Shown: positions 43,602 to 52,338, counted from the stretch's first letter. The stretch: 64,000 nucleotides of DNA from Caldivirga sp. MU80 (GCF_001663375.1 NZ_LCTF01000009.1:1-64000), one strand, 5' to 3'. The notes: a model not told the origin generated them from the sequence alone. A program made the numbers and translations.

Positions 43602-43674
43602 TTGTGTCAGGTATTTCACGTGTATTGGGTGTACTAAGGCATGTTTTTATATACATGCACATAAGCCGTGCCTT

Positions 43675-44172
43675 ATGGGCCTAATACTGGTGTATACTGG
43701 GGATGGGAAGGGTAAGACTACCGCCGCCCTTGGGCTTGTGGTTAGGGCTTATGGACATGGCTTAAGGTCAATAGTGGCCCACGTTATGAAGACACTGATT
43801 TACAGGGGTCAGTGGGTTGGGGAGTACCTTGCATTATCCAAGATGAGTGATCTGGTTGAGGTCTACTACATGAGTGATATTGCCCTAAGAACACCGAGAG
43901 AGGTGTTCAATAGGGCTATTGAACGCAGCGTTGAGGTTAAGCCATTCCTGTTAATCCTAGATGAGATCAACAATGCAGTAGATAATGGGTTAATGAGCGC
44001 CAGTGAGGTTATTGAGGGTATAAGGAAACTGCCCAGTGAGGTTAACGTTGTTTTAACCGGGCGGGGTGCCCCAAGGGAATTCCTTGAAATTGCAGACTTG
44101 GTTACCGAGTTTAGGGCTGTTAAGCACTACTATGATAGAGGAGTTGTGGGCGTCATGGGGCTTGAGTGGTAA
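43675..44172 (+). CDS. cobO: cob(I)alamin/cobyrinate adenosyltransferase, CobO/BtuR type
   Basis: CobO transfers the adenosyl group from ATP to the cobalt of reduced corrinoids. The P-loop YTGDGKGKTTAALGLVVRA is at the N-terminus and LLILDEINNAVDNGL and VVLTGRGAPREFLEIADLVTEF follow, in the family order. At 165 residues it is slightly short but complete. TTTATATA at 43648-43655 is 25 bases before ATG 43675. It complements cbiA and cbiZ in this window. Confidence 0.93.
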   Translation: MGLILVYTGDGKGKTTAALGLVVRAYGHGLRSIVAHVMKTLIYRGQWVGEYLALSKMSDLVEVYYMSDIALRTPREVFNRAIERSVEVKPFLLILDEINNAVDNGLMSASEVIEGIRKLPSEVNVVLTGRGAPREFLEIADLVTEFRAVKHYYDRGVVGVMGLEW

Positions 44173-44237
44173 TGCTGAGAATGGTTTAAAAGGGACCCGA
44201 GGTAAAAGTTAAAAAGGCTAAGGTGACCATAGGGGTG

Positions 44238-44311
44238 GGGCCCGTAGCTCAGCATGGTAGAGCGTCCGGCTCATAACCGGAAGGTCCCGGGTTCGAATCC
44301 CGGCGGGCCCA
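44238..44311 (+). tRNA. tRNA with CAT anticodon (elongator Met or Ile2)
   Basis: A complete cloverleaf without intron: acceptor GGGCCCG/CGGGCCC, D arm GCTC...GAGC, anticodon arm TCCGG-CTCATAA-CCGGA, T arm CCGGG-TTCGAAT-CCCGG, discriminator A, CCA not encoded. The anticodon stem lacks the three G-C pairs of an initiator tRNA. Whether C34 is modified to agmatidine (isoleucine) or left as Met cannot be decided by eye. A TTAAAAAGG box is about 27 bases upstream. Confidence 0.9.
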
Positions 44312-44405
44312 CTAGTGAACGTAAGGTTAATGATTAATGCTTAGGTAATGTTTCTTAGTGATCCTGAATTGATGGTGGACTAAAGGGTATAAATGGCGAT
44401 TATTG

Positions 44406-45098
44406 TTATTGCTTGCCGCCCTCCATCATTAACTTGATGCGTAGGCACGACTCCTCCAACCCTTGGTCCTGAACCCTTCCATTAAACGGCTCGGCGAAGC
44501 CCTCCAGGTAGCTTAATATTACCCTTGAGAAGTTGTCCGTTAGGTTCTCACGGCAAACCCTAACCAGCACTGAGCCGTCCATAATCTGAACTTGAACCCT
44601 ACCTAAGCCCCTTAATTGAGCTACGTATAGTTCATTGGGCTTGAAGGTGCTGTACATGCCTAACATTAACTCACCATCCTTCCTCCCCATGGCTCTTACC
44701 ATGCTTAAAACCTGCTCGCCCATTTGCCTCTCAAGTACGTCATGGTCCACTGCCAATACGTAATTATTGTTGAAGGTTGGTATTGATAACGTGGCCAGGA
44801 CGTAAATGTCGTTATTAAGTACCTTCTCCATTACATCGTAGATGAAGGAGAGTTTCCTAAGCATCCCCTCAACATCACTTATCGACGACACTGAATTTGT
44901 GAAGTCGGCAACGACGTGAATCATCTTCTGGAGCCTATTGAAGGACACATTAAGAATGTTGACGCCGTTCTCAGCCAGCACATCAGATATGGCCGCTAAT
45001 ATACCTGGTCTATCCTCACTAAGCCTAATGATTAACTCCACTATAGTCCTATTACCAGCCTCATACATCATTGAAAGCTCCCTATGAAACATCATCAA
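44406..45098 (-). CDS. ACT-domain regulatory protein
   Basis: The N-terminal 80 residues form an ACT domain (VELIIRLSEDRPGILAAISDVLAENGVNILNVSFNR), a small-molecule-binding module that usually senses amino acids. Residues about 90-225 are a second, less conserved alpha/beta part with a possible degenerate ACT repeat (RVQVQIMDGSVLVRVCREN). No enzyme or DNA-binding domain is attached, so it probably acts as a free-standing regulator. Three consecutive ATG codons (45098, 45095, 45092) lie 25-30 bases from a TTTAAA box. Confidence 0.8.
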   Translation of the reverse strand: MMMFHRELSMMYEAGNRTIVELIIRLSEDRPGILAAISDVLAENGVNILNVSFNRLQKMIHVVADFTNSVSSISDVEGMLRKLSFIYDVMEKVLNNDIYVLATLSIPTFNNNYVLAVDHDVLERQMGEQVLSMVRAMGRKDGELMLGMYSTFKPNELYVAQLRGLGRVQVQIMDGSVLVRVCRENLTDNFSRVILSYLEGFAEPFNGRVQDQGLEESCLRIKLMMEGGKQ

Positions 45099-45173
45099 AA
45101 CCCTTAATACACCCCCCTATTTAAACATGATACTAAGTTTAACCTAACCACAGAGCTATAATCTGTGACTCAC

Positions 45174-45211
45174 CCCTAAAGGGTGCGAAGCCGCCGTATA
45201 TTACGGCATGA
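45174..45211. repeat. paired short hairpins with CCCTAAAGGGTG motif
   Basis: CACCC-CTAAA-GGGTG is followed by CCGTA-TAT-TACGG. The 12-base CCCTAAAGGGTG is shared with the hairpin at 5295-5314. It may be a leftover of an IS605-type end; no gene is associated. Confidence 0.35.
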
Positions 45212-45334
45212 GGTAATATGAAATCTAATCCATATGGAGGGCATCTGCACTTATTAAATATTTGCAAGACCAGATGAACATAACTAATGAGGGATTTAGG
45301 TAAAGCTTAATAAACCGTGGATTAATGACCCATG

Positions 45335-45450
45335 GGGCCCGTAGTCTAGCCTGGTTAGGATAGCGGTCCAACCGCCCTAAAGTCCGCCTTACGTGGAGGT
45401 TAGCCTAAGAAAGCGGGAGATCCCGGGTTCAAGTCCCGGCGGGCCCACCA
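45335..45450 (+). tRNA. tRNA-Val (TAC) with two introns, CCA encoded
   Basis: The precursor contains two BHB introns. Intron 1 is 45362-45381 (20 nt, between positions 25 and 26): central helix TAGG/CCTA, bulges ATA and AAG, inner hairpin GCGGT-CCA-ACCGC. Intron 2 is 45394-45411 (18 nt, canonical 37/38): central helix CTTA/TAAG, bulges CGT and AAA. The spliced molecule has acceptor GGGCCCG/CGGGCCC, anticodon arm TCCGC-CTTACGA-GCGGG and T arm CCGGG-TTCAAGT-CCCGG. Discriminator A, CCA encoded. Confidence 0.92.
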
Positions 45451-45604
45451 GGCGGCATTAATACGCCGTAACTGGTTCATTGTGGAAATGCGCAGGGTTT
45501 AGGTAACCCTAACCCTTAGCACATGGGGCTGTTGCCTGAGCAATATGCGGTGGTTGATGGCGCCTACTAATAAACCTTATTAATCCCCGTTAACTTAGGG
45601 GTTC

Positions 45605-47053
45605 GTGTCATCGAGGAGGTTTATTGAGGCTGTGGAGCCGGTGCTAACGCTAATGCCCACTGTGCCAAGACCCAATAGACCTGTGAGCCTGGGTAGTAGG
45701 CTAATCTGGACTTTCCTAGCCGCAACAGTCTATCTACTATTGTCAGTAACACCACTGTACGGTATTGTCGCATCATCTAGCAGTCCGCTCTTTAACCCAC
45801 TGGTGGCTATAATATTCGCGTCGACCAATGGGACACTGGCCCAGTTGGGCATAGGCCCGATAATAATAGCAGGCATTATAATGGAATTGGTGGCCTTCTC
45901 GGAGTTAATGGACGTAGACTTAAATGACCCCAAGGATCAGGCCAGGTTCACGGCCTTAACTAAGCTGGTCGCCATAGTGATAGCCATGTTTGAGGGTGCC
46001 TTCATACTATCAACCCACCAGGTTGTGGCTGCTTCCCCAACCCTAGCCTTCGTGGTTTGGCTTCAGATGCTGTTTGGTGCAATAATAGTGATCCTGCTGG
46101 ATGACATGGTATCCAAGGGTTGGGGTATTGGGAGCGGCATATCCCTCTTCATACTCATAAGCATAGTTAGGTCAATATTCCAGTCAACCTTCCTACCCGT
46201 AACCGTGGGTGCCGGGGAGCTACTGGGTATTATACCCGCGTTAATTGCAGCCATCTACAACGCTGCCACTACTCACGCCCTCGCCCCACTCCTATCAGTG
46301 GTTTACAGGTTTAACCTACCGGGCCTGGTGGGCTTGGTATCAACAATAGTCCTCGGGGGTTTCATAGCCTACGTCGAGTTGATGGAGGTTAGGATACCGC
46401 TTTCCCTAGTCCAGTACGGTGGGTATAAGGTTTCCTACCCCTTCAAGGTCATGTACGTGTCGGTGCTGCCGATAATATTCACGGCCTACACAGTCGCCTT
46501 GATATACAATGGATTGTACTTCATCTGGGCAACCTACAACCCCCATAACGCCAACGCCCTCCTTAACGCAATAGCCTGCATAAGGACTGTGAGTACTGCT
46601 AAGTTCGGGACCATTAATGAACCATGCACGTCATCATTGATATACTACTTCACAGTGGTCCCCTTCAACATGACGCCTCAGTACGTGGTAGTCCACATAC
46701 TGATGTACATTGCCTTGTCAATAGTTTTCGCATACCTATGGGTTAACCTAGCCGGCTTAAGCGCCGAGGATCAGGCCAGGACGATGGTTACCAGTGGCTT
46801 ATCCATACCGGGCTTTAGGACCTCGGCTAGGTCACTTGCAATGCACCTGAGGAGGTACGTTAACTCGCTCACGTTCACCAGTGGGCTTCTTGCCGGTTTA
46901 ATAGCAGCGTTAGGTGATGTGCTTGGTGTTTACGGTACGGGAATAGGGCTGATACTGCTCGTTGAGATAATAATACAGTACTACACCATAGCGATGCAGG
47001 AGCAGCTGTTTGAGGCTTACCCAGGACTTAAGAGGATTCTTGGCGTTGAGTAG
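45605..47053 (+). CDS. secY: preprotein translocase subunit SecY
   Basis: SecY is the channel subunit of the Sec translocon in the cytoplasmic membrane. The 482-residue protein has ten hydrophobic segments, the plug region after TM1 (TPLYGIV), and the conserved cytosolic loop GGYKVSYPFKVMYVSVLPIIFTAY, plus TM10-tail VEIIIQYYTIAMQEQLFEAYPGL. GTG 45605 is 26 bases after a CTTATTAA box. It stands alone, outside a ribosomal protein operon; the Sec61-beta partner is at 52339-52515 and SecE is not in the window. Confidence 0.96.
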   Translation: MSSRRFIEAVEPVLTLMPTVPRPNRPVSLGSRLIWTFLAATVYLLLSVTPLYGIVASSSSPLFNPLVAIIFASTNGTLAQLGIGPIIIAGIIMELVAFSELMDVDLNDPKDQARFTALTKLVAIVIAMFEGAFILSTHQVVAASPTLAFVVWLQMLFGAIIVILLDDMVSKGWGIGSGISLFILISIVRSIFQSTFLPVTVGAGELLGIIPALIAAIYNAATTHALAPLLSVVYRFNLPGLVGLVSTIVLGGFIAYVELMEVRIPLSLVQYGGYKVSYPFKVMYVSVLPIIFTAYTVALIYNGLYFIWATYNPHNANALLNAIACIRTVSTAKFGTINEPCTSSLIYYFTVVPFNMTPQYVVVHILMYIALSIVFAYLWVNLAGLSAEDQARTMVTSGLSIPGFRTSARSLAMHLRRYVNSLTFTSGLLAGLIAALGDVLGVYGTGIGLILLVEIIIQYYTIAMQEQLFEAYPGLKRILGVE

Positions 47054-47055
47054 CG

Positions 47056-48222
47056 TTAAGGCAATGGGGCCTGCTCCACACCCCTCTTAACGTCATCAAC
47101 AGTGAACACCTTACCCCTCCAGTTTATCCTCCTAGTCAAAGCCGTGGCCAGTATTGCAGCCCAGGAGAAGTAGACGTTGATTATTGAGGCGAGGGCTAGG
47201 GCATAGGTATACCTACCCTTAATGATGGTGGCGTAGAAGGGCCCCAGCCCCCTAATCCTACTAACCCTGTAATAATCCTTAAACACACCCACCACGTAGG
47301 GTACTAGGCCCAGCGCCAGGGCCCAGTGGATTAATGCTGAAATGGCCACTGCTATGGGTAGTGTTAGGGCGTAGAGTGTGTATGATGCCGCATATAGGGC
47401 GAACCCACTGAAGCCGTAGACCTTAACGTACCATAGTTGCCTAACGGCCCACCTAAACGCCTCGCTCACGTTAGTGTCTTCCAGGGTGATGACCATTGAC
47501 CTCGGTGTGAAGCTTATCTCTAAGCCATCCCTATGAGCCATGTGCGTTATCACGTAGTCGTCACTGAGGTAGTGGGGGAGGTACTTGGTTACGTTCCACT
47601 TCAGGAGTAGGCTCCTCCACACTGCCGTTGACCCACCCCAGGCGAACCTAGCGGTCTTATTCTGCATGGCTGTTATCCCAATCATGTTGAAACTAGCCTT
47701 AAGCAAAGTACCGAGGCTAAGTCTACCCAGGGGTGAGTAAAACCTATACGTGGTCGCTGCCCCAGCACCAGCCTTAAGATGCTTGACTAGGTTCAGGAGC
47801 CAGGTGTCGTGGACGTAGGCGTCGCTGTCGACAAAGACCACCACATCCCCCTTAGCCTCACCAATACCCCTAGCCAACGCGGAGCCCTTGCTTAACCCTC
47901 CCTCGTTAAGTATAATCCTGGCATTGCCGCAACCCTTAATCACATTACCCACAATCTTGTAGGCTGGGTCATCTAGGTTGTCGATGATGAATAGGTACTC
48001 CACCGAGGCTGGGTACCTTTGCCCAAGGACGCTTCTAACGTTACCCTCAAGGTTCTGGTCCATACCCCTAACGGGCATTATGACGGTTACCGTGGGCCAT
48101 CCACCATCACCATCAGGTTCCCTTAACCCACCCCAGTACTTAAACTCGAAGTAAAGTGATAGGATTGATGACAACGAGGCCACTATTAACATTAAAAGTG
48201 CAAGCACCAGTAAAATAACCAC
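47056..48222 (-). CDS. membrane glycosyltransferase, GT2/GT21 (ceramide glucosyltransferase-like)
   Basis: This is a processive-type family 2 glycosyltransferase with an N-terminal membrane helix, a catalytic domain and three C-terminal helices. The D1, D2, D3 and (Q/R)XXRW motifs of the ceramide glucosyltransferase group are seen as IIDNLDD, FVFVDSDAYVHDTW, YLSDDYVITHMAHRDG and SEAFRWAVRQLWYVK. In archaea the acceptor cannot be ceramide as far as is known; a membrane lipid such as an archaeol derivative is the likely target (inference). It is convergent with secY, the stops being two bases apart. Confidence 0.85.
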   Translation of the reverse strand: MVILLVLALLMLIVASLSSILSLYFEFKYWGGLREPDGDGGWPTVTVIMPVRGMDQNLEGNVRSVLGQRYPASVEYLFIIDNLDDPAYKIVGNVIKGCGNARIILNEGGLSKGSALARGIGEAKGDVVVFVDSDAYVHDTWLLNLVKHLKAGAGAATTYRFYSPLGRLSLGTLLKASFNMIGITAMQNKTARFAWGGSTAVWRSLLLKWNVTKYLPHYLSDDYVITHMAHRDGLEISFTPRSMVITLEDTNVSEAFRWAVRQLWYVKVYGFSGFALYAASYTLYALTLPIAVAISALIHWALALGLVPYVVGVFKDYYRVSRIRGLGPFYATIIKGRYTYALALASIINVYFSWAAILATALTRRINWRGKVFTVDDVKRGVEQAPLP

Positions 48223-48382
48223 ACCCGGTTAATGGGAATGCGCTTTTAAGCATAACGTCTCCTAACAGGTTGTACTTAACGGACTTTACAATGATGATTA
48301 CCCCAGCGGTAAAGCTCACTCACATCTCGAGGGTGGGGAGATTACGTCAATGCATTGTAACCTTGGGTCAGTTTTATAAAGG

Positions 48383-48398
48383 TAACCGTTATCGGTTA
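48383..48398. promoter_or_regulatory. inverted repeat TAACCG-TTAT-CGGTTA before MFS gene
   Basis: A perfect 6-bp inverted repeat with a 4-base spacer lies between the TATA box (TTTTATAAAG, 48372-48381) and ATG 48403, over the expected transcription start site. A repressor bound here would block initiation; the protein is unknown. Confidence 0.45.
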
Positions 48399-48402
48399 GT
48401 TC

Positions 48403-49641
48403 ATGGACGATAAGGGTGACATTACCCTCATAATGTTATCTAGGGTTTTTAGGAGCATTGCAGCTGGTGCCCTTGGAGTCACCACTGGGCTATACCTCTA
48501 CAATGTGCTTCACTTGTCGTTCACGCTGATAGGTGTGTTCTTCGGTGTTGGGGCATTCTCAGCACCACTAATGAGCCTCTACTTCGGTAGGTTGGGTGAC
48601 TGTTACGGTAGGAAGAGGCTACTCCTAATTACCCTACTCTTCCTACCATTATCAATACTAATCCTCCTCCTAACCTCAAACTACCCCCTACTACTGCTAG
48701 CCGCCGCCCTAGGTGGCTTTGGCACGGCTGGTGCATTGGCCAGTGGTAGTGTGGGTGCAGTGGCGGCTCCAATGATGACTGCCCTACTGGCAGATAAGAC
48801 AAACGAGGAGAACAGGACCATGGTTTACTCCCTACTTAACCTAGCCTCAGGCCTGGCTGGGGCAGTTGGGGCGTTGTTATCTCATTTAAGCTACAGGGAG
48901 GGGTTCATAATAGCCCTAGCCCTATCATCAGCTTCATTAATTGTAATACTACCGGTTAGGGATAGGTATGGTGAGGGTGTTGGTAGGGCTAGGGATTGCG
49001 GCTCCTTTAATTCAGCTAACCTGAGTGAGTCGGATAGGAGAGTCATCAGGAGGTTCATGGCCACGGGGGTGTCGAATGGCATTGGACAGGGCCTGGTAAC
49101 CCCATTCCTACCCTTAATCTTCGAGGTGCTGCTCAAGGTGCCTAAGGGTGAGATAGGTAACATATTCTTCCTCGGCGGCATAGCAGCTGCACTCATATCA
49201 CTCCTAACCCCCGTGATAACCGGTAGGCTTGGTTTCGTTAGGACCATTGTGTTAACCAGATCCATATCCACTGCAGCCCTGGTGCTACTGCCATTCGTGA
49301 ACAGGTTCTCGCAAATCCTAAGCTACGATCTGGTGGTGGCATTAGTGCTGTACCTAGTCTACGTTATGTTTAGAGTTGTTTCATTACCAGCCCAATCGGC
49401 TTTAATGATGAGCTTGGTTAGCCAAGGCTCAAGATCCACCGTGGCGGGTACGAATCAAGCAGCTAGGTTACTACCCTCAGCCGCTGCGACTCTGTCAAGT
49501 GGGGCTATGATAGATTACCTGGCGCTACCAGTACCATTCCTAGTAGCCCTCATAGTTAACGCTGTTAACATATACCTGTACACCAGGTTCTTCAGGGATG
49601 TTAAGACAAGCCGTGGCGTGAGGAGTGTTTTAATTGAATGA
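48403..49641 (+). CDS. major facilitator superfamily transporter
   Basis: A 412-residue, twelve-helix secondary transporter. The loop between TM2 and TM3 carries the MFS motif as YFGRLGDCYGRKRLLL, close to GxLaDrxGrkxxl, and a cytoplasmic linker of about 30 residues separates the two six-helix halves. The substrate cannot be told; drug or sugar efflux types have this form. ATG 48403 is 26 bases from a strong TATA box with an inverted repeat in between, suggesting an inducible gene. It is monocistronic. Confidence 0.9.
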   Translation: MDDKGDITLIMLSRVFRSIAAGALGVTTGLYLYNVLHLSFTLIGVFFGVGAFSAPLMSLYFGRLGDCYGRKRLLLITLLFLPLSILILLLTSNYPLLLLAAALGGFGTAGALASGSVGAVAAPMMTALLADKTNEENRTMVYSLLNLASGLAGAVGALLSHLSYREGFIIALALSSASLIVILPVRDRYGEGVGRARDCGSFNSANLSESDRRVIRRFMATGVSNGIGQGLVTPFLPLIFEVLLKVPKGEIGNIFFLGGIAAALISLLTPVITGRLGFVRTIVLTRSISTAALVLLPFVNRFSQILSYDLVVALVLYLVYVMFRVVSLPAQSALMMSLVSQGSRSTVAGTNQAARLLPSAAATLSSGAMIDYLALPVPFLVALIVNAVNIYLYTRFFRDVKTSRGVRSVLIE

Positions 49642-49681
49642 AGGCCGTGGGTGTTTTTAAGCCCTATAGGGTGGGTGTAGT

Positions 49682-50485
49682 ATGGAGCTGCTAATCGGCC
49701 ATAGTCCAGACCCGGATGATGCGTACATGTTCTACGCCCTAAAGGCTGGTAAGGTGAACTTCCCCTTTAAGATAAGGGAGTTCCTAGTGGACATAGAGAC
49801 GCTTAACAAATTAGCCATCTACGGTAGGCTAGATGTAACAGCCATAAGCACCCATGCACTAGCCTATGTGGCTGACAAGTACTACGTGCTTAAGGTTGGG
49901 GCCTCCATGGGCCTTAGGTATGGCCCTGTGGTGGTAGGTGGTGGAGGGAGTGAAGTGGAACTTGTAGCCGTGCCAGGGACGTACGCAACGGCCACCCTAC
50001 TGCTTAGGCTTGCCATGCCTAAGGTTAAGACCGTGGAGGTGCCCTTTGATAGGATTATGGATGCTGTACTGAGTGGAGCAGTTGATGCGGGTGTGCTTAT
50101 TCATGAGGGGCAGATAACCTATGAGAGGTATGGCTTAAGGAGGATAATGGACCTTGGCGAGTGGTGGTATGAACAGACGAAGCTACCCACACCACTAGGC
50201 CTAGACGTAGTTAAAGCATCATTGGGCTTGGATAATGCAAGGGTTATTAGGGATGCACTGCTCGAGTCCCTTAGGTACGCCATGCAGCACAGGGATGAGG
50301 CCCTTGGATACGCCATGAGGTTCTCAAGGGGCTTAAACATGAGTGACACAGGTAAGTTCGTTGACATGTACGTTAACAATTACACAATGGACATGGGTAG
50401 TGACGGCGAGAGGGCGATTAAGACATTATTACAGTGGGCCCATGACAATGGGCTAACACCCGAGGTCAGCTTCACAATAGTCTAA
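49682..50485 (+). CDS. mqnD: MqnD-like menaquinone biosynthesis protein (1,4-dihydroxy-6-naphthoate synthase family)
   Basis: MqnA/MqnD are periplasmic-binding-protein-fold enzymes of the futalosine route to menaquinone; MqnD converts cyclic de-hypoxanthine futalosine to 1,4-dihydroxy-6-naphthoate. The start IGHSPDPDDAYMFYALKAG is the MqnD signature, followed by ISTHALAYV, YGPVVVG, VDAGVLIHEGQITYE and PTPLGLDVVKASLGL. At 267 residues it is complete and has no signal peptide. A TTTTTAAG box lies 26 bases before ATG 49682. MqnA, MqnB and MqnC genes are not nearby, so the step is assigned by family only. Confidence 0.82.
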   Translation: MELLIGHSPDPDDAYMFYALKAGKVNFPFKIREFLVDIETLNKLAIYGRLDVTAISTHALAYVADKYYVLKVGASMGLRYGPVVVGGGGSEVELVAVPGTYATATLLLRLAMPKVKTVEVPFDRIMDAVLSGAVDAGVLIHEGQITYERYGLRRIMDLGEWWYEQTKLPTPLGLDVVKASLGLDNARVIRDALLESLRYAMQHRDEALGYAMRFSRGLNMSDTGKFVDMYVNNYTMDMGSDGERAIKTLLQWAHDNGLTPEVSFTIV

Positions 50486-50567
50486 CCTTAATGCATTCAA
50501 TCCCAGGTAAGTGAACAATTACGTAACCTTTAATGACTAAAAGCTTTAAACGTAAAAGAATGCTTCA

Positions 50568-51518
50568 TCACTTTATCATTGATGTAATCCTCTTAATTAG
50601 CTTACCGTAGGCTTTACTTGGCGGGTATTCGACCTTAGGCATTAGGGGGCTTAGCTTGCTCACTAATTCATCAAAGTCTATGTTTAAGTTATAGTTATTG
50701 TTGAAGTACCTTGTTATGTTCCTCAAGTCTCTAAGTAGGATTACCCTAGATCCCTTTACATTTAAGTACATCCACTGGGGCCAGTCTATTATTCTTATCT
50801 CCTCGTTGTTTGGGTCAATTAAAATATTGTACTCGTTCAAGTCACCGTGAACCATGTTAATCCTCATTAAACCTTCTATTGTTGATACCACCTGCTCAAA
50901 GACACCCCTTGGGTTACTTAGTCTAAACCTGTAAAGCTCAACACCGTTAATGAACTCCATTGCGATTAGGTGCCTAGTCACTGCCTTCGGCCTTGGCACC
51001 GGGATACCAGCCCTATACGCCTTAACTAGGGCTAGGTACTCCATGTGCGCCGATATCTTGGCTTCGTAAAGCCAGGTTATGTGCCTCCTCTCACCAATCC
51101 AAACCCTATACTTCCTAACGTTCCTGAAACTAACCCTACCAAGCCTATGAAACTTCAAGGCATACTTAACCCCACCTGGTGAGTCCGCCGCATACACATC
51201 GGATTCCTTACCAACCCCCAGTGGCGTTGGGGAGATGGCGTTGATAACCCCCCTCTTGGCCATTGTGTGTATGGCCAGTATGTCATAGGCTGGGAACGTT
51301 AACCTAACGTTATCGAGCCCCCTCCTGACGAGTAGCTTAAGCTTATTCATTTTTGAGATCGACTTTACCACCAACTCCTCCTCAAGGCCCATGTAGTTGG
51401 CTATACGCCTCACGGGGACGTATTCATGGTCTCTGTGCAGGACCTCAATAACCCTGAGGACCCTTAGGTCTAGTTTACTTAATTCATTGTACGACGCCAC
51501 CAGCCTACTTATGCTCAT
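50568..51518 (-). CDS. rio2: RIO-type serine/threonine kinase Rio2
   Basis: Rio2 is an atypical kinase/ATPase needed for small-subunit maturation in archaea and eukaryotes. The N-terminal winged helix (residues about 10-85, YVPVRRIANYMGLEEELVVKSISKMNKLKLL) precedes the RIO kinase with the P-loop PLGVGKESDVYAA, catalytic loop VHGDLNEYNIL and metal-binding IIDWPQW. The 316-residue length is standard. ATG 51518 overlaps the end of the PUA-protein gene by 14 bases, so both are coexpressed in a translation-related operon. Confidence 0.95.
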   Translation of the reverse strand: MSISRLVASYNELSKLDLRVLRVIEVLHRDHEYVPVRRIANYMGLEEELVVKSISKMNKLKLLVRRGLDNVRLTFPAYDILAIHTMAKRGVINAISPTPLGVGKESDVYAADSPGGVKYALKFHRLGRVSFRNVRKYRVWIGERRHITWLYEAKISAHMEYLALVKAYRAGIPVPRPKAVTRHLIAMEFINGVELYRFRLSNPRGVFEQVVSTIEGLMRINMVHGDLNEYNILIDPNNEEIRIIDWPQWMYLNVKGSRVILLRDLRNITRYFNNNYNLNIDFDELVSKLSPLMPKVEYPPSKAYGKLIKRITSMIK

Positions 51519-52029
51519 GCTCCCCACTCATCAGTCTCCAAACCTCATCATCAATGTGATGTATGTTCTTAAGCACCTTACCCCTACTCATCTTCATCAA
51601 CTCCTCGCTTTCAAATAGGCTAACGGCAATGGCAATAATCCTCCCACTGGGGCTTTTAATAAGCACGACGTCACCCACCTTGAAGGGCCTGCTCAGCCCC
51701 CTTATCCCAGGCCTCATTACATCGGCGCCTGTGGCTATTGGCTTAACAGCCCCCTCATCAACCTGCGCCACTGGGTAGTAATTAAGGATCACTGGGTACT
51801 TGTTGGCGGCTAGTAGGGTTGGGTAGGTTACATCCCTGCTGGCTTCATTAACCTTAATGGTGGCCTTAACCACAGCCACCTCGTCCCCAACCTTATACAA
51901 CCTTAAGTCGTCCCTAACCTCAATAACCTCAACCTCATCTAGGTTATTGTAAGCCTCACTTAACCATGGCACTTCACCAACAAGCTCCTTAACATCCCTC
52001 TTACTGAGCATGTGTCTCTTGATTACCAT
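51505..52029 (-). CDS. PUA-domain RNA-binding protein, MCT-1/Tma20-like
   Basis: The 174-residue protein has an N-terminal alpha/beta domain and a C-terminal PUA domain with the sequence VDEGAVKPIATGADVMRPGI, followed by VGDVVLIKSPSGRIIAIAVS, the family pattern of archaeal MCT-1/Tma20 homologues that act in translation initiation or ribosome recycling. ATG 52029 follows a GGGGAGGGGC ribosome binding site and is only 10 bases after the stop of the upstream 83-aa gene. A frame extending upstream of it is not needed. Linked to rio2. Confidence 0.85.
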   Translation of the reverse strand: MVIKRHMLSKRDVKELVGEVPWLSEAYNNLDEVEVIEVRDDLRLYKVGDEVAVVKATIKVNEASRDVTYPTLLAANKYPVILNYYPVAQVDEGAVKPIATGADVMRPGIRGLSRPFKVGDVVLIKSPSGRIIAIAVSLFESEELMKMSRGKVLKNIHHIDDEVWRLMSGEHEHK

Positions 52030-52039
52030 AGCCCCTCCC

Positions 52040-52291
52040 CTAGGTGCATACTGAGTCCGTGAAGCGTTTAGCAACCTCCCTGGCCTCATCAAGGTTACCC
52101 ACGACTTCAACGCAAGCCCTCTCCTCATCAACCATGTAAACCAGGTAATTGTCCCCCAGCCTAAACACCTTAGCCTGGGCGAAACAATTCTCCTCAATCA
52201 TGGTCCTGTAGGTTTCAATAGGTTCATTCTCCTCCGCATTAACCTCCCTCAGTAATTCACTAACCTTACCTTTATCACACTCCACGCACAA
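52040..52291 (-). CDS. small hypothetical protein, 83 aa, first gene of PUA-rio2 operon
   Basis: The protein starts MCVECDKGKVSELLREV, with a CxxC that might bind metal, and continues with a strand-turn-strand part (AKVFRLGDNYLVYMVDEERACVEVV) and a C-terminal helix. I do not recognise a family. It is followed after 10 bases by the PUA-domain gene and then rio2, so a role in ribosome maturation or translation is suggested by context only. A TTATAAA box at 52305-52311 lies at the right distance from its ATG for a leaderless mRNA. Confidence 0.65.
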   Translation of the reverse strand: MCVECDKGKVSELLREVNAEENEPIETYRTMIEENCFAQAKVFRLGDNYLVYMVDEERACVEVVGNLDEAREVAKRFTDSVCT

Positions 52292-52338
52292 CCCACCTGG
52301 ATTGGTTTATAAAGCATTATAGGCATCCGCCACGCTGT

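Noticed and set aside
45335-45381. tRNA-Trp (CCA) reading of the intron-containing tRNA
   Set aside because: The CCA loop lies inside the inner hairpin of a BHB intron; only the TAC reading gives a complete cloverleaf with paired stems.
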